Source of the DNA: Chitinophaga sedimenti
GTDB taxonomy: Bacteria; Bacteroidota; Bacteroidia; Chitinophagales; Chitinophagaceae
Reading direction: 5' to 3'
NCBI RefSeq assembly: GCF_023156195.1
Contig: NZ_JAKUKA010000001.1
Coordinates: 4,960,001-5,024,000 of the forward strand
DNA length: 64,000 bases
A model generated the notes under the pieces. The model worked only from the letters and a program-made list of their open reading frames with translations, did no database searches and had not been told where the DNA came from. This document shows positions 58,886 through 64,000 of this stretch, piece after piece. A program made the position numbers and the translations under genes. Position 1 is the first letter of the stretch. Each line of letters opens with the position of its first letter.

Positions 58886-60382
58886 TTATTCTACAGTAAA
58901 ACTTACGGTGCCGTCTTTCTCATCTTTCAGTTGGATGCCCAGGTCCAGCAGCTGGTTGCGGATTTTGTCGGAAGTAGCGTAGTCCTTGCGGGCTTTTGCT
59001 TCCTTGCGGATATCGATCAGCAGTTGCAATACTTCGCCCAGTTTGTTGCTGTCGCCTGCTTTCACGGGAATTAATCCCAACAGATCGATCAGGAAAACAT
59101 CCCAGGTTTTTTTCAGCAGGTTGAACGTGGTTTCGCTGATCTCGCTCATTTTAATCTGACCGTGGCGCAGCGAATTGATCACCGGGGCCAGCTCAAAGAG
59201 ATTGGCCATTACTTTCGCGGTGTTCATGTCGTCGTTCATATGTTCTGTACATTCCTCGCAAAGGCGTTGTACTTCTTTTTCCAGCTCTTCGTTCAGATCC
59301 GTTCCGTTGGAGGCGTAGCTCAATTTCTGCAAGGTTTCATATGCATCCCAGAGGCGCTGTAATCCGCGCTCAGCAGCCTGCAGGGCTTCGTTGGAGAAGT
59401 CGAGCGTGCTGCGGTAGTGCGTTTGCAGTACATAAAAACGGATGGTCATAGGGGCATATGGCTTCTCCAGCAACGGATGTGTGCCGGCAAACATCTCCGT
59501 GAGTTTAATCACGTTGTTATAGCTCTTACCCATTTTACGACCGTTGATCGTAATCATATTATTGTGCATCCAGTAACGCGCCATCAGCTCACCATGCGCC
59601 ACTTCGCTCTGCGCGATCTCGCACTCGTGGTGCGGGAACTGCAGATCCATACCGCCACCGTGTATGTCGAACTGGCTGCCCAGGTATTTTCCGCTCATGG
59701 CCGAACATTCAATATGCCATCCCGGAAAACCGTATCCCCAGGGACTTGGCCAGCGCATCAGGTGCTCGGTCGGTGCATTTTTCCAGAGGGCGAAGTCTAC
59801 GTTATTACGTTTCTCGCCCTGGTTTTCCAGTTCGCGGTTGCTGCTTTCCAGCATGTCTTCCAGCACGCGGCCGCTCAGGATGCCGTACTTGAAATTCTCT
59901 GCATATTTCTTTACATCGAAATAAACCGAACCGTTTACTTCGTACGCGTAACCCTGCTCAATGATCTTCTGGATCATTTCTATCTGCTCGGTAATGTGGC
60001 CGGTAGCCGTAGGTTCAATGCTGGGTTCTTTACAGTTGAACTGCAACATGGCCCAATGATAAAGGTTGGTGTATTTCTGCACCAGCTCCATGGGCTCCAG
60101 TTTTTCCAGCAATGCGCCTTTGGCGATTTTATCTTCCGCGGCACGACCTTCTTCCTCGAAGTGGCCGGCATCGGTAATGTTACGCACGTAGCGTACTTTA
60201 TAGCCGAGGTGCTGCAGGTAGCGGAACAATACATCAAAGGTGATATATGGGCGCGCGTGGCCCAGGTGCGACTCACCGGATACGGTGGGGCCGCAGACGT
60301 ACATGCCAACGTGACCCGGATACAAGGGTGTAAATGTTTCCTTCTGTCGCGAAAGCGAGTTGTGTATCTTAAAATCTGACAT
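58886..60382 (-). CDS. cysS: Cysteine--tRNA ligase
   Basis: Intact 498-residue class I synthetase from ATG at 60382. MYVCGPTVSGESHLGHARPYITFD holds the first Zn ligand Cys and the HIGH-like motif (SHLGHA), PSPWGYGFPGWHIECSAMS the second Zn region, FPHHECEIAQSE the His/Glu ligands and GRKMGKSYNN the KMSKS-equivalent (KMGKS). The DALR-type C-terminal domain follows and ends at GTVSFTVE. It charges tRNA-Cys. One of the few long intact genes in the window. Confidence 0.97.
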   Translation of the reverse strand: MSDFKIHNSLSRQKETFTPLYPGHVGMYVCGPTVSGESHLGHARPYITFDVLFRYLQHLGYKVRYVRNITDAGHFEEEGRAAEDKIAKGALLEKLEPMELVQKYTNLYHWAMLQFNCKEPSIEPTATGHITEQIEMIQKIIEQGYAYEVNGSVYFDVKKYAENFKYGILSGRVLEDMLESSNRELENQGEKRNNVDFALWKNAPTEHLMRWPSPWGYGFPGWHIECSAMSGKYLGSQFDIHGGGMDLQFPHHECEIAQSEVAHGELMARYWMHNNMITINGRKMGKSYNNVIKLTEMFAGTHPLLEKPYAPMTIRFYVLQTHYRSTLDFSNEALQAAERGLQRLWDAYETLQKLSYASNGTDLNEELEKEVQRLCEECTEHMNDDMNTAKVMANLFELAPVINSLRHGQIKMSEISETTFNLLKKTWDVFLIDLLGLIPVKAGDSNKLGEVLQLLIDIRKEAKARKDYATSDKIRNQLLDLGIQLKDEKDGTVSFTVE

Positions 60383-60462
60383 ATTCAATTATCGTGGACC
60401 GAATTTCTGGATTTTCGGGCGGATTGCAAATATAATGAATGTTCTGTGCAGGGCGGCGGCGG

Positions 60463-61592
60463 TTAATTATCCGCGTCGTCCCGGACGGAAAGGCTCGTAA
60501 TAACCGGGTAGTGGTCGGACAGGCCGCTTTGTTCCACTTTTTTAAAGCTGTGGATCTGGAATACCGGGTCCACAAATATATAATCGATGCGCAGGGTGGG
60601 CGCCAGGCTGGCGAACGTGCGGCCAATGCCGTTGCCCTTGGCCAGGAACACGTCCTGCAGCTTGCCTTTACGGTAAAATAAGTGTAAGAGGCCGGCGTAT
60701 CGTTAAAGTCGCCGCAAACAATCACCGGGTGCGGACTTTCCTTAATGAATCCCGATACCAGGTCCGCCTGTTTGGAGCGCCGTACGTAGGCTTCCCGCAT
60801 TTTTTGCATGATGCCCTTGGCCGCCACCAGTCCTGTATCTTCCTGCTTTTTAATTTTTTCGATGGATTTGTAGTCCTCGCGGTTAAACCGGTACGACTCC
60901 AGGTGCATATTTACAATACGGATGGTGTCGCCTTCGCGCAGGATATCCGCATAAATCAAACTTTCACCCATCGGCCCCAGGTCGAGCTTTACCTTATCGG
61001 ACTTTAAAATCGGGTATTTAGAAAAGATGATTGATCCCCAGTGTTGCGAACCATTCCTGTTAAAATCGCTCGAAAAGAAACGGAACGGCAGGTGCATGGT
61101 GCGCGAGATATCTTCCCGGTTGTTGAAATCGCCTTTCTTTTCGGAGGTATAAAAATCCTGCATGCACAAAATATCAGCGTCCTGCGCTTTGATCATTTCG
61201 AACATGGCCTTTCGGGTGGGTGCACTGTTTTTGTCGCGGTACAGGCCAAACTGGGCTACGTTGTAACTCATCACCGTAAAAGTTTTCGTTGTACTATCCG
61301 CCGATTGCGCTTGTCCGGGCCAGTTAAACGCTACAAAAGAGGAAATAGACTTCCAGCCGATGAGCATGGCTATAATTGGAATAAGCGTGTATTTCCGGTG
61401 GAAAATGAGCCAGAACAGGGCGAACAGCAACATCAGCAGAAACAAATACGGGAACGCCAGCGAAAAGAAGCCGATCGGCCAGAAGCGTGCCGGCGAGATA
61501 AAGGGGGCCAGGCATGCCAGCAAAAAGCAAATAACGACTGCAATATTTACAGTCAGAAAGAACCCTCTTGTGAATAATCGTAAGAATCTCAA
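60463..61592 (-). CDS. Membrane-anchored endonuclease/exonuclease/phosphatase (EEP) family protein, frameshifted
   Basis: Restored 376-residue protein (missing A near 60686). The N-terminal 100 residues are three to four membrane helices (GFFLTVNIAVVICFLLACLAPF, LLMLLFALFWLIF); the EEP domain follows with FTVMSYNVAQFG (Asn), ILCMQDFYTSE (Glu replaced by Asp in QD), VNMHLESYRF, VIVCGDFNDTP (Asp/Asn pair), LRIDYIFVDPV (Asp) and LSDHYPVITSL (catalytic His). The start is a TTG at 61592; no ATG is in reach, so another indel there is possible. Substrates of this anchored EEP branch are unknown. Confidence 0.84.
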
Positions 61593-61680
61593 CGCTTCGT
61601 GTTTGGTGATAGCCGGGTATAAATTTAATGGAAAAAAGGAAAAAGGCCGGCGCAGATGGGATGGGGCAGGGGGTAAGAAG

Positions 61681-61726
61681 ATACGAAAAGTGTTGCTGCG
61701 GGCTTATTTACCCGCAGCAACAAATA
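61681..61726 (-). terminator. Intrinsic terminator, minus strand
   Basis: TGTTGCTGCGGG (61691-61702) pairs with CCCGCAGCAACA (61711-61722), 12 bp; followed on the minus strand by CTTTTC. Nearest gene is the second EEP gene, ending at 61730. Confidence 0.8.
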
Positions 61727-61729
61727 TTT

Positions 61730-62823
61730 TTAGTGCTTAATGTTAAGCGTTGTGATAATAGGAAAGTGTTCGAAACGGAAGCGGCGGTAAATGTGGAAGT
61801 CCAGTACCGGAAACGCTCGTCCGGCAAAATATAGTCGATACGCAGGGTAGGGGCCAGGCTGGAGAACGTACGGCCAAATCCAAACCCGGTTTTCAGGAAC
61901 GCGTCCTGCAGGTTGCCGCGAACGGTTTGGTAAGTATGGGAAACCGGGATGGCGTTAAGGTCGCCCGCTACGATTACCGGATAAGGACTGCCCGAGATTT
62001 CGGCCGATACAATGTCTGCCTGCATAGCGCGGATGTGGAAGGTCGATTTCATCTTTCCGGCAACGCCGCGGCTTTGCGCCAGGCCACTGTTAATACTGGC
62101 GTAATCGCCCTCGTTAAACTGGTACGACTTCAGGTGTATACTCAGTACACGTACGGTATCGCCACCAATCACCACATCGGCGCGGATCATGTTTTCCGTT
62201 TCCGGTCCGCCCAGCATGTCAATGGTTTGCACATTGGCAATAGGGAAACGGGAGAAAATGGCCGTGCCGAAATGCCAGTGTCCCAGCGGGTGAAGTCTTT
62301 CGAAAAATAATGATACGGATAACCGCCCCGGACGATCACGGAATCCACGTTGTGCAGGCGGTCCGGATGCTCGTTACTGTAAAACTCCTGCAGGCAAAGG
62401 ATGTCTGGCTTCGCTTCTACCAGCAGGTCGTACATTTTAAGCCGGAGTTCGGGGTTGTCTTTGTACTCGCGCATACCGAACATAGAGCAGTTAAAGCTCA
62501 TAACAGTAAAGTCGGACGCGCTGCTTTCCGGCGCCTTGTGAAAAGGATGGAACGCCCAGCTTTGCAAAATGGCCTTAGAACTCAGCAAAATTGCCACAGC
62601 GGAGATCAGGAAGTAATAGCGCTTTTTTCTTTGTAAAACAGCCAGATAACCAGCAAAACCGCGCAAATCGCCAACAGGAATGGGAAACCGAAACCGGCGA
62701 AACCTGCCGGCCAGAACTTATCGGGGCGTACATACTGCGCGTAAGCGGAAAAATAAGACCGGCGGCAAGGGCTACGTTTCCCCATAGCAACAAACGCCGG
62801 ATGATGGTTTTAACTAAATTCAC
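61730..62823 (-). CDS. Second membrane-anchored EEP family protein, frameshifted
   Basis: Restored 365-residue paralogue of the neighbouring gene. Four deletions are needed (about 62755, 62628, 62270 and 61817). N-terminal helices (LLLWGNVALAAGLIF, LLAICAVLLVIWLFYK and others) precede EEP motifs FTVMSFNCSMFG, ILCLQEFYSNEH (Asn and the catalytic Glu), VLSIHLKSYQF, VIVAGDLNAIP, LRIDYILPDERF and the final HFPIITTL. Here the QE pair keeps Glu, unlike its neighbour's QD. Both genes point the same way with a terminator between them; a tandem duplication is likely. Confidence 0.82.
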
Positions 62824-62899
62824 GTTAAAAGAGGTTAGGGAGCACTAAAATAGCACTCTGCCACTAATTTGTACGTGAATTTTGTGTGTACGGTAAAAA

Positions 62900-63845
62900 T
62901 CAGGCGCCTTCCTCTTCGCGGCTCGCTCTTAGGAGCAATTCTTTTCTTCGGGCGAAAGGGACTCGATACCGGCCTGGTTGATTTTGTCCAGGATTTCGTC
63001 GAGACGGTGCTCCGGTACTGCGCCTACTTTGCGGAAAGGCGTTTCTTTTTGATTTTGAGGGAAGATGGACCCCGGAATTTGTTCCGGGTTATATATTTTC
63101 TGGTCAGCCGGGTGAAACATGTGGCTGATGCCGTGTACTGCTTTATTGAAGCCTTCGCCGATGTCCTTGCCTTTTTTAAGCCGGGCTGCATAAATCCAGC
63201 CGAACAGTGCGCCGCCTAGGAGGAAGGGGTAGTGCGTCAGTTCTGCGCGATCGGCAGTGTGTGTGCCGATGCTCAGGGCGAAGTAAACGAATGCGATGAT
63301 CCAGAAGGGAATGCCCCCATAAGAGCAGGCAACACGCGGTATTTCGGTGCAATGACTACCGCAGCTACCGCCAGGGCCATTACACTGGCTTGTGCACCAG
63401 CCATGAAGGCGCCGGAACGGATGGCCATAAACGGCGGAACGAGGTTCATGGCAGCCAGGTAAAATACGAAACCGGTGAGCGCGCCAAACAGGTATACGGG
63501 TAATATCCTGCGGTGACCGGCTTGTTGCTGCAAGAAGGTGCCGAAGCCCCACAGCCATATCATGTTACTGACAATATCGATTACGCGGGTGTGAACGAAC
63601 ATGGCTGATACCAGTGTCCAGGGGTGCGTGATAAATTCGGAGAAATGCGCCGGCACGCGGATGTTTTCCAGCACGCTGCGTTCGAACGACAGGGCGGGCA
63701 TATTTTCCATTTTGTAAATGATGTCCGTAAACTGTACCAGGATAAACACGGACAGGTTAACAACCAACAAGTGGGTGACCATATTCCGTTCTTCGCCCAG
63801 GGAAAGGCGTGGCGTCCGTTCTTTTTCTACAGCGTGCATGGCCAT
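62900..63845 (-). CDS. Rhomboid-fold membrane protein lacking the catalytic dyad, frameshifted
   Basis: Restored 315-residue protein (G missing near 63310 and A missing near 62937). About six helices: LLVVNLSVFILVQFTDIIYK, TLVSAMFVHTRVIDIVSNMIWLWGFG (the N-terminal rhomboid motif, HxxxHxxxN region partly changed), RILPVYLFGALTGFVFYLAAM, and AGAQASVMALAVAAVVIAP where the catalytic GxS reads GAQ. The last helix has FLLGGALFGWIYA where AHLGGAL (catalytic His) is expected. So both Ser and His are missing. The end SLSPEEKELLLRASREEEGA (restored) is an SHOCT-like tail. Probably a pseudoprotease. Confidence 0.72.
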
Positions 63846-64000
63846 AATGCTTTGTTTACAAATTTAAAGAATCCATCCTTTCAAAAGTTCAAAATCCGTG
63901 CCCTGCTTTTAAGATGGAACGATGAAAAAAAAGCAGTTATGTTTAAAGTTTTGTAATACTGCTAATGCCGCCTTCGCTGCCAGCCTCGCAGGATCAGGTA
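63846..64000. other. Unassigned right edge of the window
   Basis: 155 bp with short frames on both strands and no recognised gene. A start-like ATGAAAAAAAAGC at about 63922 on the plus strand stays open to the edge but encodes no clear signal peptide. Confidence 0.3.

Noticed and set aside
59417..60379. A 320-codon open frame antisense to cysS, and similar long antisense frames over typA (27026-27787) and polA
   Set aside because: They mirror strongly conserved genes on the other strand, have no promoter or family motif, and their amino-acid composition fits shadow frames.
1..64000. CRISPR arrays, tRNA and rRNA genes
   Set aside because: No regularly spaced repeat of 20-40 bp and no tRNA cloverleaf or rRNA segment was recognised by eye; a tRNAscan/CRISPR search was not possible.

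Overview
The window reads as chromosome from a Bacteroidota bacterium of the Chitinophagaceae (Chitinophaga-like). Several features point there: promoter boxes of the Bacteroidota TAnnTTTG type, almost no AGGAGG ribosome sites, S46 dipeptidyl-peptidase, DUF4836 and DUF2891 proteins, a glutaminyl-cyclase-like M28 lipoprotein, PnuC next to a NadR-type kinase, and twin-arginine oxidoreductases paired with a gluconate-dehydrogenase subunit 3. The family and genus assignment is inferred from protein resemblance only.

The dominant property is about 60 single-base frameshifts in 64 kb. They break more than half of the genes, including housekeeping genes (recA, rpoN, typA, mutL). Nearly all are repaired by adding back one base, usually in a short homopolymer, and the repaired lengths are then whole codons. 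I read them as uncorrected sequencing or assembly deletions and annotate each broken gene as one CDS spanning its pieces.

Layout. 1-16 kb: a DUF1772 fragment, secreted esterase, YitT protein, formimidoylglutamase-like protein, a tiny Cys-rich lipoprotein, a glycosyltransferase, DNA polymerase I, a C1 peptidase, a threonylcarbamoyl-AMP synthase-like protein, MtgA, NAD-precursor salvage (pnuC plus kinase) and a PNGase F-like protein. 16-29 kb: Nfu, mgsA, recA, a PAP2-like membrane protein, rpoN, rnhB, ctaA, a membrane-bound patatin, a hydrolase and typA. 29-44.5 kb: YbaB, a geranylgeranyl-reductase-like oxidoreductase overlapping a DUF2891 gene, PhzF, a large transglutaminase-like membrane protein with a repetitive tail, an ABC/FtsX-like pair, DUF4836, msrB and mutL. 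44.5-52 kb: a sugar-acid region with an FGGY kinase divergent from a GMC oxidoreductase and its small subunit, then a POT peptide transporter and a Tat-exported Gfo/Idh enzyme. 52-64 kb: S46 peptidase, an intact IS110-family insertion, a DNA glycosylase, an M28 enzyme, cysS, two tandem membrane-anchored EEP phosphatase-like genes and a rhomboid-fold protein that lacks its catalytic residues.

The most interesting element is the IS110 insertion. Upstream of its transposase the transcript can fold into two successive stem / internal loop / apical hairpin units, the architecture of an IS110 bridge RNA. Two of its internal-loop strands match the DNA at the transposase stop codon (10 and 8 nt). Other structure not explained by genes: a 23-bp perfect inverted repeat with 11-bp tandem repeats between typA and ybaB, and a GATC-rich, hairpin-rich block downstream of mutL. 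No tRNA, rRNA or CRISPR array was recognised.
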